DNA of 64,000 bases, from positions 4,410,637 through 4,474,636 of the forward strand of contig JAGTTD010000003.1 of NCBI GenBank assembly GCA_018398585.1, given 5' to 3'. The notes beneath the pieces were generated by a model. It had not been told where the DNA came from. It did not search any database and saw only the letters and a list, made by a program, of their open reading frames with translations. A program made the translations under genes and the position numbers. This DNA comes from Simmondsia chinensis. Its lineage: Eukaryota; Streptophyta; Magnoliopsida; Caryophyllales; Simmondsiaceae. Position 1 is the stretch's first letter. Each line of letters begins with the position of its first letter. Positions 12,094-23,454 of the stretch are shown here, piece after piece.

Positions 12094-12463
12094 TGTTATG
12101 ATTCAAGGTAAATCTTGATCATAATCTAGGGACAGTAGAATATAAGAGGAGAAATTAGAAGAATTTAGATGAGAAGTAGAGAGAATTTAGAGATGAGAGA
12201 GAGAGAACCTCAATTATCATTCAACATAATCCTTTCTTACAATGCAAGACCATTACCTATACTAATTCTAGCCTCAGTGATAACAACGGAAAATATCTAA
12301 CAATTCACTTTACCTAGACAAACCACCTAACTCACCTTTTACCTGACATTCCCTCCAAAATGCAAGATTATTACAAGTACTAATATGATTAATACTAGTA
12401 ACTTATACAAATTCATTACAACCAATGACTTCCTAGTTCTAAATCCCAAGTCCGATCATGACA
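12094..12463 (-). repeat. E3 LTR copy 2 (5' LTR of the full element)
   Basis: 370 bp, the same length and ends as the other three copies. Unlike an ordinary 5' LTR it is followed on its outer side by the 3' internal end of E3 (12464 on) instead of host sequence. Confidence 0.85.
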
Positions 12464-12466
12464 ATG

Positions 12467-12490
12467 CCCCCCCCCCCCCCCCCCCCCCCC
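12467..12490 (+). repeat. C24 homopolymer (expanded purine tract, G on minus)
   Basis: Lies at the position of the G6 run of the intact E3 polypurine tract (7022-7027). Confidence 0.9.
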
Positions 12491-13405
12491 AAGAGATTCT
12501 TGTCCTCAAGAATGTTAGTAGAGAGTTCAGACTTTGAAGAACCCTTATTAACGTAGAAGTTGTAGCTGAAGAGATTATTTGCATCTGAATTGCAGCTTGG
12601 ATTGCATCTGAATTGGACCTGCATCTGAATCTGAATTGCATCTGATTCTTGCTACATGATGTTGGTCTCTTGCTATCATTTGCTAGGAGCATCCACTCCT
12701 CTAAATCTGTTGTAGATCCATTTACATCTAACCTAATGTATTTAATGCCTTTCGACGCCACTACAAGCTCCCAGACTTTGTTAGAATACATGTGCTCCAA
12801 CTTAGCTCTTATTGCCATGACGCATTGATCTACATCTCTACATTGTAGTCTAGAGGATGAGATTCATTATCATGCTCAACCATTGAGGTTGATCAAATGA
12901 ATCTAACAGATGTCCTGATTATTCTCCCACTACACTGAGGCTCTCATGATTTCAATGCAATTGAAGATTAGCTTTAGTACACATCAAATGCATCAACCAA
13001 AACAAAGTTGTATCATGCTGTTTGTTATTATTCAAGATAAATCTTAATCATAACCTAGAGATCGTAGAATATGAGATGAGAAATTAAAAGAATTTGGATG
13101 AGAAGTAGAGAGAATTTAGAGATGAGAGAGAGAAAACATCAATTACTGTTCAACATAATCCTTTCTTACAATGCAAGACTGTTACCTATACTAATTCTAG
13201 CCTAGGTGATAACAACGGAAAATATCTAACAATTCACTTCACCTAGAGAAACCACCTAACTCGCCTCTTACCCGACATTCCCTCCAAAATACAAGATTAT
13301 TACAAGTACTAATATGACTAATACTAGTAACTTATACAAATTCATTACAACCAATGACTTCCTAGTTCTAAATCCCAAGTCTGATCATGACAATACCCAT
13401 CGACA

Positions 13406-13432
13406 CCCCCCCCCCCCCCCCCCCCCCCCCCC
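13406..13432 (+). repeat. C27 homopolymer (expanded purine tract, G on minus)
   Basis: Second expanded copy of the E3 polypurine tract, in the unit preceding LTR copy 3. Confidence 0.9.
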
Positions 13433-14349
13433 ATTAAGAGATTCTTGTCCTCAAGAATTTTAGTAGAGAGTTCAGACTTTGAAGAACCCTTATTGATGTA
13501 GAAGTTGTAGCTGAAGAGATTATTTGCATCCGAATTGTAGGTTGGATTGCATCTGAATTGGACTTGCATCTAAATCTGAATTGCATCTGATCTTGCTACA
13601 TGATGTTGGTCTCTTGCTGTCCTTTGCTAGGACCGTCCACTCCTCTCAATTTGTTGTAGATCCATTTACATCCAACCTAATGTATTTAATGCCTTTCGGC
13701 GCCACTACAAGTTCCCAGACTTTGTTAGAATACATTTACTCCAACTTAGCTCTTATTGCCATGACGCATTGATCTACATTTCTATCCTTAAAAGCTCCAT
13801 TACAGTCTAGAGGATGCGATTCATTATCATGCTCAACCATTAAGGTTGATCAAATGAATCTAACAGATGTCCTGATTATCCTCCCACTACACTGAGACTC
13901 TCGTGATTTCAATGCAATCTAAGATTAGCTTTAGTACATATCAAATGCATCAACCAATACAAAGTTGTATCATGTTGTTTGTTATGAATCAAGGCAAATC
14001 TTAATCATAATCTAGGGATAGTAGAATATGAGTTGAGAAATTAAAAGAATTTGGATGAGAAGTGGAGAGAATTTAGAGATGAGAGAGAGAAAACATCAAT
14101 TATCATTCAACATAATCCTTTCTTACAATAGAAGACCATTACTTATACTAACACCAGCCTCGATGATAATAGGGAAAAATATCTAATAATTCACTTCACC
14201 TAGACAAACCACCTAACTCACCTCTTAACCGACCTTCCCTCCAAAATACAAGATTATTACAAGTACTAATATGACTAATACTAGTAACTTGTACAAATTC
14301 ATTACAACCATTGACTTCCTAGTTCTAAATCCCAAGTCCGATCATGACA

Positions 14350-16180
14350 CTATTAAGACATAGTATTGCATATTGTCAAATTCTCTAACACAAGCTTACC
14401 ATTACCCATTTATTAAACTTCTTGTAGAACAAACCTCTTTGTATGGAAGATCGATTCATCATATTAATCTTGCCATATTCAATAACACATTATTGAATCA
14501 CTCTACAACACTTTGTAGTAAGGAAAAAACTAAAAGCTCTCCTAAAATCCACCACCTCGATCTAATTGAAGTGACTTGAGTCATCATCTAAAAACTTGAT
14601 GAAATACTTATAGCTTCCACTCGCTCGAACAATCATCAGTTCACAAACATTTTGTGAACAAGTTCAAGTAGCTTAGTGGCTCTATTGTCTTTACTCTTAA
14701 AGAATCATTAAGTCACCACTCATTCAAACATGATTGGCAGATCGGTTATCATTCTGAATCTGGTGATCCTAAAGAACATCTCAAGCTAGTCTTTTAATCA
14801 TATTAGAAAAATGTCACCTAAGCTCAAGTGCCACTAAGCATGTATTAGACATAGGATTGCCACCAAAAAAGTTTTGACTTAGAAATTTATCTACCAATAT
14901 CCCTTTTAAATAAATGTTTTATTTGCATACAGTTCAATTTATTTTAAAAATAACTGAAAGTGATTTTATAAACAAATCAAAAATAGAAATCAAATTTCTA
15001 CGAGACTAGTATATGAAGATAGTTCGTCAAAATCAAAACTATGTTTCAAAAACGTAGACCATTAATTCTTGGTGCCAAAACTGAAACTCCTATATCACTT
15101 CAGCCAAAGGATACAACTGGCCATTTATAAGCCTCCTAATTTACTTAAAACTCCACAACTCTTTGCATATTTGATTGGTTGACCTGCAGTCCACCAGGAC
15201 ACTGGTCGACTACCAACTAATCTTGATTACAATCAACAAGAGATTGAATACCTTGGCCTGATGGCTTTCAAACCATGGCAACAAGAATAGATGAGTTTCT
15301 AGGAAACTCCTAAATTTTAATGACAAGTCCTATTTTTTCATTGTTTTAATTTGCCCTTTAGAGGTTCCTAGTTCCCTGAGATGACTATTCCCACTAAGCA
15401 GACTCTTCTCTTAGTACCCATGACACCCCTTTTCTCACTCTTCGTACCTTCATCAGTCCAGACAACGAGTAATCGCCAATTATCGATACATACTCAACTG
15501 AATAAAGGACCTTGATAGGCAAATTAGGAACATATCCTGTCGAGATTGGCAATCGATAACTGCATTAAAAATTCCAGTTTAATTGATGGAGTTGTCATCT
15601 CCATGATATGCTCTTGAACTGAAAATCCTTAACACATTCTAGTGTTAATAATTTCTCTTATATGGTGTTCTCATACTACCTAATAGCCCGTTAAACATTT
15701 TTCTCAAAAATTAGGCTTCTCTATTCCAGTTGATTTTTCAAATATCTCATACTAGAATACATTCGATACTAATGTTTCAATCTAAAACCCTACTAACTAG
15801 TTAGCCTAGGCCATTATTCAAAAATGTTCTTTCAATTTAGCAGATGTTTTAGAAGTAAACTAGAGAACATCGAGCATTCTTATGTACCGAACATATATTT
15901 ACTAGTGAGCTCAAGAGGACATCAGTATTGATTGCAATGCAGCATAAACTTTAAGAAACAAGCAATGTGAGAAAAGAAAACTGTAAAGAAGTCAAATAAC
16001 ATACATAGACAATATTTCGTTATTTTAGCAAACAATCAAGTATGGAGTTCACAATCCCATACTAAAATGTATGGCGTGGTGACCTAATCAAACTACCCAA
16101 TACTCTCCGGCAGCGAGATTGCATCAAGATATCATTAAGGTGAGAACTTGTCTCAACTAATTTCATTTTCTTGTAAAATC
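14350..16180 (-). pseudogene. Ty1/copia integrase N-terminal and gag-side remnants (internal 1, continued)
   Basis: Minus strand. Around 14560-14760 the translation shows decayed integrase start text: LPICQSCLNE (the CxxC of the zinc region), then RATKLLELVHKMF-like and SGSYKYFIKFLDDDSSHF, where functional relatives have GGYEYFITFIDDYSRY. Stops and shifts are frequent. Upstream of this (14870-16180) the sequence parallels the copia leader/gag fragment at 48180-49500, for example 'caggacactgg' and 'gcagcgagattgcatcaaga'. No long frame remains. It is interrupted at 16180 by the CACTA element. Confidence 0.65.
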
Positions 16181-16195
16181 CACTACTACGTAAAA

Positions 16196-16830
16196 GACCA
16201 TTTGCAACGGTTAAAAACCGCTGCTTATGGACTAAAACCGCTGCATTACCTCTAATGTAGCGGTTCCTGAACTGTCCCATGCGCGGCCGTGGCATTAGCC
16301 TTTTGCAGCGATTTTCGAAACTATTGGTGCGGTTCCGAAACCATTGCATTTGGTTAGCTAATGCAGCGGTTTTTTTACCCTTATGCAGCGGTTTCTCTAT
16401 AGTTAGTGCAGCGATTATTTAGAGCTAATACAGCGGTTTTGTAGAGCTAATGCAACGGTTTTTTAGTTCTAATGCAGCGGTTTTTTTAATGCTAATACAG
16501 CGGTTTTTTAGACCTAATGCAATGGTTTTTTAGTTCTAATGCAGCGGTTTTTTTTAACTCTAATGCAGCGGTTTTTTAGTTCTAATGCAGCGGGTTTAAG
16601 AGCTAATGCAACAGTTTTGTAGAGCTAATGTAACGGTTTTTTAGTTCTAATGCAGCGATTTTTTTTAACGGTAATGCAGCGGTTTTTTAGCGCTAATGCA
16701 AACAACGATTTTTTAGTTCTAATGCAGCGGTTTTTTTAACGCTAATGCAGCAATTTCTTAAAGCTAATGCAACAATTTTTTAGGTAATGCAGCGGTTTTT
16801 TTAGGTAATGCAACGGTTTGAGACATATTG
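16196..16830 (+). repeat. CACTA-1 left subterminal repeat array
   Basis: About 25 degenerate copies of (A)TGCAGCGGTTTTTT separated by 'agttctaa' or 'aacgctaa' spacers, roughly every 25 bases. Such subterminal repeats are the transposase binding sites of CACTA elements. The function here is inferred from the family. Confidence 0.8.
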
Positions 16831-17433
16831 TAACAATTATTTGAATTAGCAATTTTTACTACAGTTCATAAATGTATGAAAACTTTATCATATCCAAACA
16901 TTTCACATATCTTGCCCGACAACAGCAAAACTATTAGTAGTCCAAACATAACTTAGAGTGTTAATAATTCATCATATCAAAAATCCTCAAATGAATCACA
17001 TTACTCATAACCACAAAATTCTACATCCACAAAATATATTAATTACTACATTAAAGCCATTGTTCCAAGCCAATATCAAAAGTGCACCCTACATCCAATC
17101 AAATTAATTACATTGTTCATAATCACAAAATCAGCACTAGGTTCCTTTAGCTGTGTATCCACCAACATCATCGAGATTCTCAGCACCCTGATAACAAAAA
17201 CAAATAAGATGAGCAAGTTGCAATACTAGGGCCTCGTACAGCAAGCGAAATGTTGGAACATATAATTTTTAAGCTTTACATTAAAAAACATTAAGAAATA
17301 TGATCAATTTTGAGTTAAAAATAAAAGAAATTCTTTATCAAACCTCATTTACAACACCTGATGATCGAGCAACAATTAAAGTAGCATCGTGACTATGTCC
17401 AAATAATCCTTCTACCAAGGTTTTAAGTACATG
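16831..17433 (-). other. CACTA-1 interior with two exon-like pieces, unidentified
   Basis: Mostly AT-rich. On minus, a piece near 17345-17425 reads VEGLFGHSHDATLIVARSSG and ends at a possible donor. A second piece at about 17140-17190 follows a good acceptor (tgttatcag) and reads GAENLDDVGGYTAKGT before a stop. They could be consecutive exons of a captured or transposon gene. I do not recognise the protein, and this is only suggestive. Confidence 0.3.
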
Positions 17434-17605
17434 GGGATCAACCTGAGGGGTTCCCTTATAGAGAGCCTGTTTCCGAGTGCCCCCCCAACATAAGGGGTGA
17501 GGACTTCCAGGAGGTCACCCATCCTGATACTATTCTCATCCAAACATGCTTAACTTCAGAGTTCTAATGAGATCTGGTGATGGCGTGTTGGCACCGTCTT
17601 AAAAT
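17434..17605 (-). repeat. 5S-rRNA-headed SINE, truncated copy
   Basis: Read on minus, 17495-17600 is a degenerate 5S rRNA sequence: GAACTCTGAAGTTAAGCATG (box A region) and GATGGGTGACCTCCTGGAAG (box C region) are clear. It runs on into a SINE/LINE tail piece containing GGAAACAGGCTCTC and stops before the (TTG)n end. The same fusion occurs at 26248-26514. It is not a 5S gene, because it lacks an exact 5S 3' end and spacer. Confidence 0.7.
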
Positions 17606-18174
17606 GTAATCACATTATAGATATATTTTAACAAATAAAATATCATGCATTAGTTTTCTGGAGTTAATCACAAAGTACTATCGACATCATGTAATGACCA
17701 TAACTTAATAGCTAAACAAAGAAATCCGTTACTAAAACTGGCATTTTTTCCTACTGCCATAATGCTCTAGTAACCATGGCCAAATCTGTGTGTTTTCACC
17801 ATAATACAATTCAATAGTGATGTAGGACAAGTAGTAAAGAAATTCATATAGGACTTGGAAAACTAAAAACCCAAACAAATGGGACAGAAACATTGATCTA
17901 CATTTACAACTCAAAACAGAAATAAGTTTTGATCCTTATGGAATTTCGAGGCCTGTTAAATACCAAAATAAAGCTCTCGTACTGAACTATGCAAATCAAA
18001 TGCTTCGCTGTTGGCCCACCAATTTTTCCCAAATTTGTCATCTATGCAAATCAAATGGTTGATAATGACACTAATTACCAAAAGAAAATTGGAAATAGTA
18101 TTCTAAAAGCTTTAATGGCATAAATTTGTCAAAATTATCATAAAAACCTTCATAAAAAAAAACTAGAAACATAC

Positions 18175-18255
18175 CAAGGACCAAAGAAGTACTCCAAAAG
18201 CCATAGGTCCTTGCTTTTAATCACCAACTCATCAAAATTGCATGGGTTCAGTTCC
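18175..18255 (-). pseudogene. Captured exon of a protein disulfide isomerase-like gene
   Basis: On minus the translation reads NFDELVIKSKDLWLLEYFFG followed by PW and then a canonical donor (G/GTATG). This matches the start of a thioredoxin domain in plant PDI-like proteins (…NFDELV…SKDLW.VEFFAPWCGHC), where the active-site CGHC follows directly. The exon boundary just before the active site is consistent with a captured genomic fragment. A one-base shift lies just upstream ('gaacccatgc'). No CGHC exon was found nearby. It lies inside CACTA-1, so transposon capture is the likely origin. Confidence 0.6.
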
Positions 18256-18604
18256 AATGAAGTAGTAGGGCCAAATTTTCACTTGATCCTCCTCTTGTTT
18301 TACCATTTAACTAATCCTTCACAAGAATGAGCCAAAGCAATGGATGAAACCACCAATTACATTAGATACCTACCACCATATGCATCAAGAATGAGCTAAA
18401 GCAATAATCAAAATAAATAAAATATTTTTTGTTTCTTCTACACCTCTTAAGTCATAAGCATCAAGTACTAACTCATGTAAATTCATATGAATTCTAGAGC
18501 TACTCATTGGTAAACAATCATAAGAATGTAAGCTCCTAATAAATATAGTTACTTATTCATAAGCATCAATAATGTCAAAGTATATTTTCCTCAAATGTAG
18601 TTGC
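18256..18604. other. AT-rich CACTA-1 interior, nothing recognised
   Basis: Possible upstream part of the captured gene (Gly/Ser-rich 'TRGGSSEN' on minus near 18275-18300), otherwise no feature. Confidence 0.3.
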
Positions 18605-18614
18605 CTCCCAAGAA

Positions 18615-18766
18615 CACAACAACAACAACAGTCCCAGTGCCAAAGTGCCTCCCACAACAAGCAGGGTCTGGGAAGGGTGGATGTACGCAGCCTTCCCCAT
18701 TCTGGGTGGAAGAGAGGTTGTTTCCGAGGACCCCCATCCTGAAGAATGTGTCGTCATGTGAGCTAT
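18615..18766 (-). mobile_element. SINE or 5'-truncated LINE tail with (TTG)n end and target duplication
   Basis: 152 bp. On minus it contains GGAAACAACCTCTCTTCC, GGCTGCGTACATCC, TCCCAGACCCTGC and ends in TTGTTGTTGTTG. It is flanked by the perfect 10-bp repeat CTCCCAAGAA at 18605-18614 and 18767-18776. This 3' domain is the one shared by many angiosperm SINEs and RTE LINEs, and a LINE with the same tail lies at 30226. Confidence 0.8.
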
Positions 18767-18776
18767 CTCCCAAGAA

Positions 18777-20169
18777 ATGTTCACCAAATGAAATAAATAA
18801 TATAGTTATTTTGATAAAATACCATGTGAAGAAAACATATATTGACATTATTGATTCTATGTCATTGCTTACTAGAGCCATTCAAATACATGAACAAATA
18901 ATCTTTTTCACATAACCGACTCCAAAACATGAACAAAAAAATTGCAACGAACCAACATACCTCCTAAACTAAAAGGATATCAAACTTTCCATATTGTTTT
19001 TGCACCTGTTAAACAACCAAAAAACACACATCTTCGATTCTATGTTTCACTCATCCACGGATAAAATACTATAAAAACGACATCAATTTCAAGCTTTAAA
19101 GAAACATTAGGGTCTATACGCAAATAAATATAAATTAAGTAGAAAATATATATTGTAAACTTGGGGTTAGACTAAGCAGTTGGCCAGTGTAGGACCACCA
19201 TTTTTTTCTCAATCGAAGCTAAGCATTGATAAAAAATAAGTTAGTCACATGTTAGATATAGCAGAGAATTGCTTATATCAATAATAATAGTATTAGTTAG
19301 TTATCCCCTACCTAATTCTATAAATAATGGCAATTAGGTTGTATTGAAGTTCATAATTTTATAATGTTAACTAAACTTTCTCCCTCCCTTACTATTTCTC
19401 TCTATTTTCCTTAGTCATTTTCATCATATCATTGTCATTTAATTCTTTGCGGTCAAAAGCATTTCAAATATTCTATTTCATCCTTCTTGATTTCACAAGA
19501 TATGGGGTGTGAAACATAACACACCTCTTCCCAAAGTGATTCAGGGAATAGTTTGACATCTACAATTTAGAGATAAGAACTCACTTTAAAGGATCCCGAA
19601 AACAAAAAACTTAAAAAGCTTATAAGGTTCATAATTCTTTTAAAGTTTGTTAAACATGACATTGTCCCTCTCTTAACTACTTATAAGGTTCATAGCATAG
19701 CTATTAAGGCCTCAAATCGATCTCAACCCTTTGATAACACCCTAGTTTAGCTTTAGAGCATTCAATTTCTCAAAATTCTTAACATAGTGGTTGACAATCT
19801 GATCAGGAATTATTTTACAAATAAGCTATCTGAATAGAATTTAACCTGTGAAGTTCAATTCAAAGTTCATATAAGTCAGAACATTACTCCAAAAACTATG
19901 AAATTCACAACTAATCAAGCAAGGTTGTAGCTCAACTAACTAGATTGAAATCCATAACTCAAATTCACAACCAATAGATATAAGCTTACGACAAAAGGAG
20001 AAAAGCGCAACATTAAGAGGCCAACACCAATATTAGTTTTGTACTTTTAGGAGTTATTTCAACTTAAATTAGCAAAAATAAAGAGTAACCTTGAAATGAG
20101 TTAACCTTACGTTTTATTTTGAAAAAGGTTGATCTCAAGAATTGCAAATAAGGTCAAGGGTTTCCTTTT
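18777..20169. other. AT-rich CACTA-1 interior; holds the first copy of an LTR-like direct repeat
   Basis: About 19235-19440 aligns with 22205-22450: both have a TATA-like 'ctataaata(a/g)tggca', then 'ttcataattttataat' or 'ttataatttcacaat', then a pyrimidine-rich 'ctctccc'. A further piece at 19600-19800 is repeated at 21375-21585. No coding feature was seen. Confidence 0.5.
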
Positions 20170-21375
20170 TTGACCTTAAAATAGTGTCTAGGGTTCAAAA
20201 TAATTATTTCCCTCTGTGGTTGGGAGCTAATCCTTCTTGCCAGCCTCAATAGTTTTTGCAAGCGATAACAAAGATCTATTAGAGAAATCTAGACAACACT
20301 CACAAGTGTCAAAACGTTCAACCACACCACATAACCAAACATACAATCAATAATGTCCAAACCACACATATTAAGTCCATCTACACTTCAGAGATGAGAA
20401 CTCGCGTTAAAAGATCCCGAAAATCTTGCCCTAAGTAGTTGAGAGCTAATCCTTCTTGCCAACATCGATGGTTTTCAAAAGCATTAACAAAGATCTATTA
20501 GGAAAATCTAAACCACACTCACAAGTGTCATAATGTTCAACCACACTACATAACCAAACATACAATCAATAATGTCTAAACCACATATACTAAGTCCATC
20601 TACACTTCAGAGATGAGAACTCACATTAACAGATCCTGACAATCTCGCTCTAAGTAGTTGAGAGCTAATCCTTCTTGCCAACATTGATAGTTTTTAAAAT
20701 CACTCAAAAAGATTTATTAGGAAAATCTAAACCAAACTCACAAGTATCATAATGTTCAACCACACCACATAACCAAACATACAATCCATAATGTTTAAAC
20801 CACACATACTACGTCAATTTACGCTTCATAGATGAAACCTCACCCTAGAAGATCCCGAAAATCACGCCCTAAGTATTTGAGAGCTAATCCTTCTTGCCAA
20901 CATCGATGGCCTTCAAAAGCATTAACGAAGTTCTATTAGGAAAATCTAAACCACACTCATAAGTGTCATAATGTTCAACCACACCACATAACCAAACATG
21001 CAATCCATAATGTCTAGACCACACATGCTAAGTCCTTTTACACTTTAGAGATGAGAACTTGCCTTAAAAGATCCCAAAAGTCTCACCCTAAGTAGTTGAG
21101 AGCTAATCCTTTTAGCCAATATCAATAATTTTCAAAAGCACTAACAAAGATCTATTTGGGAAATCTAAACCACACTCACAAATGTCATAATGCTGAACCA
21201 CACCACATAACCAAACATAAAATTAACAATGTCTAAACCACACATACTAAGTCCATCTATACTTCAGAGATGAGAACTCACCATAAAAGATCTCGCAAAT
21301 CTCGCCCTAAATAGTTGAGAGCTAATCCTTCTTGCCAACATCTTAGTTTTCAAAAGCACTAATAAAGATCTATTA
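20170..21375 (+). repeat. 219-bp tandem repeat array, about 5.5 copies
   Basis: The marker 'gttgagagctaatccttctt' (or a variant) recurs at 20218, 20438, 20657, 20876, 21095 and 21314, i.e. every 219-220 bases. Each unit also carries 'accacataaccaaacat' and 'agatgagaactc'. Period and copy number can be read directly from the sequence. This is satellite-like DNA inside CACTA-1. Confidence 0.9.
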
Positions 21376-21599
21376 CAACAACTTAGATAACTTAAAAGGT
21401 TTATTACTCTTTTAAGATTCGTTAAACATGATCCTATCTCTCTATTAAATGTTTTATGAGTTTCATAACATAGTTCTTCAGGCCTCAAAACTTTCCCAAC
21501 TGTCTGATAGAACTCTAATTTAGCTTTAGGACATTCAATTTCTCACAATTCCTAAGCTAATTGTTGACAATCTAATATGAAATTGTTGTACAAGTTCAC

Positions 21600-21985
21600 A
21601 ATCGAGCACCTGAGTCCGGCTTGAGCGCAGAGCGGCAGTGGGACAGTGTTGGAGGAGAATTATTTTGAGAAAGTGAAAAACAGGGGTGAAGAGAACGACG
21701 GCGATGAGGAGTTCGTCGAAGAGACCGACGACGACGATGAGCTTGATGGCACTAAGGAGATCATCGGTGATGACCACGGCGTGGCACCACCACCACCGTC
21801 GTACGAGTCGAGCTGTTGGAGGAGGAGAACGCCACTAACGGCTGCTTTAAAGCAACCTGGACAAGTGACTATACTAGGGAGGGCGTCGCACCTCCTTCGC
21901 CGCAACCGCCATGGCGTCCCACATCTCGCCGCCCTCCTTAAAACCACCGCCGTGCTGCGGCTCCTGTCGACTTAGGGTTTCGGGC
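21600..21985. other. GC-rich segment with open frames on both strands, origin unknown
   Basis: Sharply more GC-rich than its surroundings and low in stops. On plus, a frame from 21646 to 21975 has an acidic run (GDEEFVEETDDDDELDG) then a basic C-terminal half. On minus, a serine run and a hydrophobic frame overlap. It may be a captured 5' exon or a CpG-rich promoter region. I cannot say which strand, if any, was coding. Confidence 0.35.
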
Positions 21986-22204
21986 TGCGGGGTGGGAAGG
22001 GAGGAAAGCAGAAGGAAATACTAGGTTTAAGAGCTACGTATTATAATTACAATTTTACCTTTTCTTTTTACTTAAATATTTTAGTTAAAGTACATATTGA
22101 AGTTTTACTTTAAGTTAACTGGGTAAAATTTATACTTATAATATTTGGATATCAATACCTTAATTCATGAGGACAAAGATCTTTTTAAGAATAAGGTATT
22201 GATA

Positions 22205-22501
22205 TAGGATAAACAAGTTAATCATGTGTTAGACATGTGATTAAATAATATTTTAATAGGTACTCTTATTTTAGTAATAATCTAGGTTATTTTCCTCTAT
22301 ATTACGTAATTATAATGTTAGGTAGTTATTTTCCCCTCCTCCATCTATAAATAGTGGCATTAGTTTGTATGAGATTTATAATTTCACAATATTAATCAAA
22401 TTCTCTCTCCCCCTTACTAGTTTCTCTATCTCTCCCTCAATTTTTTCTCAAGTTCTCCCTCAATTATAGATCGACACAATTTTAACTATATCATACCAAC
22501 A
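22205..22501 (+). repeat. LTR-like direct repeat, second copy
   Basis: Partner of 19235-19500, about 3 kb apart. It contains TGTTAGACATG near 22227, 'ctataaatagtggca', and ends 'tataccaaca'-like at 22501. No primer site or purine tract was found, so an LTR element is only one possibility. An internal CACTA duplication is the other. Confidence 0.4.
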
Positions 22502-22974
22502 AACAGCAGTCGAGCAAATGTGCAAGCGATTTTGGGTTAGAGGTAAGTGAGGGTTTTAAAGTTAGTGTTCTAAAATAGGTAAGTAAAATTGGGGGGTTAA
22601 AATAATAATAAAATCATAAAATAGTTGGGATATGAATTGGAAATAAAATTATAATAAAGAATTTTTAGTTTTATTATTTAAAAAAATATTATTTAATATG
22701 TTAATTTTTTCATAAATTTTGTTAAATAATTTTTTTAGTCTAAAAAGGTTTATGTAATTGATAAAATGGTCTAGAAAGCGGCGTATAAAGATTCAAAATA
22801 GGGTCTGCTTTCATTTTTTATACTGCTATTTGGACTGTTTAATTAGATATTTATATATAAATTTTTGGCTAAATATTTTATAAAATTTGTGGATTAAATA
22901 ATTAATATATTACATCTTAGGATACTAATATGTAATTTATATAAAAAAAATTATATAAAAAATTAGGTAAGTTT

Positions 22975-23232
22975 TGATAACGGATTTAAAGTGTTACATA
23001 ATATAAACAAATGTAATACTTTACAAGAACTGTTACCTATAATATAACTTATGTAACACTCTTTTAAAAGTGTTACATTACATTTCAAGCAAAGGTAAAA
23101 AATTCTTTAAAATGTTACATCAGGTATCATACAAATGTAATAATAACAAAAGTGTTACCTAAACACTATCTATGGTAGCATTTTTGACAAATGTTACAAT
23201 TTAAGTGTTACCTTTGCTCAATATTGTTGTAG
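22975..23232. mobile_element. Right end of a second CACTA-like element nested in CACTA-1
   Basis: Dense repeats of AAGTGTTACAT and its complement in both orientations, ending in 'ttgctcaatattgttgtagt'. The complement of that end is ACTACAACAATATTGAGCAA, close to a CACTA terminus. No matching left end was found, so this is a fragment. Confidence 0.5.
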
Positions 23233-23454
23233 TTCCCATGATAATAATATTGCTACACAATTTACAATGGTTTTTATTATCTATCTTGACAAGTCATCGG
23301 AAATAAGCAAATTATGTAGTTATATTTAGTTGTTTCACGAAGTTTATGAACTAAAAAATTATGGAACTATCTAAATATACTAATATTTAATTTACCTACA
23401 AATTTTAAACGCAATATTATTGGTTACCTTGTGAATACAAAATTTTTTAGACTT

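Larger units (their letters stand above)
6647..12463 (-). mobile_element. Non-autonomous LTR retrotransposon E3 (two LTRs, no polymerase)
   Basis: Two 370-bp LTRs (6647-7016 and 12094-12463) start TGTTATGATTCAAGG and end GA(T/C)..TGACA on plus. The minus strand shows a primer site next to the high-coordinate LTR and a purine tract next to the low-coordinate LTR. The 5.1-kb interior encodes protein pieces of unknown type but no recognisable RT, RNase H or integrase, so it must have moved in trans. It is inserted in copia internal 1. Its high-coordinate end is followed by extra partial copies up to 14349. Confidence 0.8.
12464..14349 (-). repeat. Tandem partial E3 units: internal end + copia flank + LTR, twice
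   Basis: From 12464 the order is: E3 3' internal end (about 190 bp), copia flank matching 6297-6646 (about 365 bp), LTR copy 3 (13023-13392), the same internal end, the same copia flank, LTR copy 4 (13980-14349). LTR starts are 929 and 957 bp apart. The join between internal end and copia flank lies at 'gagcatc/cactcctct' near 12690 and at a matching point near 13637, which are the same junction. The units therefore arose by amplification after one join, not by separate insertions. Confidence 0.8.

Noticed and set aside
16196..16830. CRISPR-like array of short repeats
   Set aside because: Plant context, degenerate repeats without uniform spacers, and placement at a CACTA terminus identify subterminal transposase sites.
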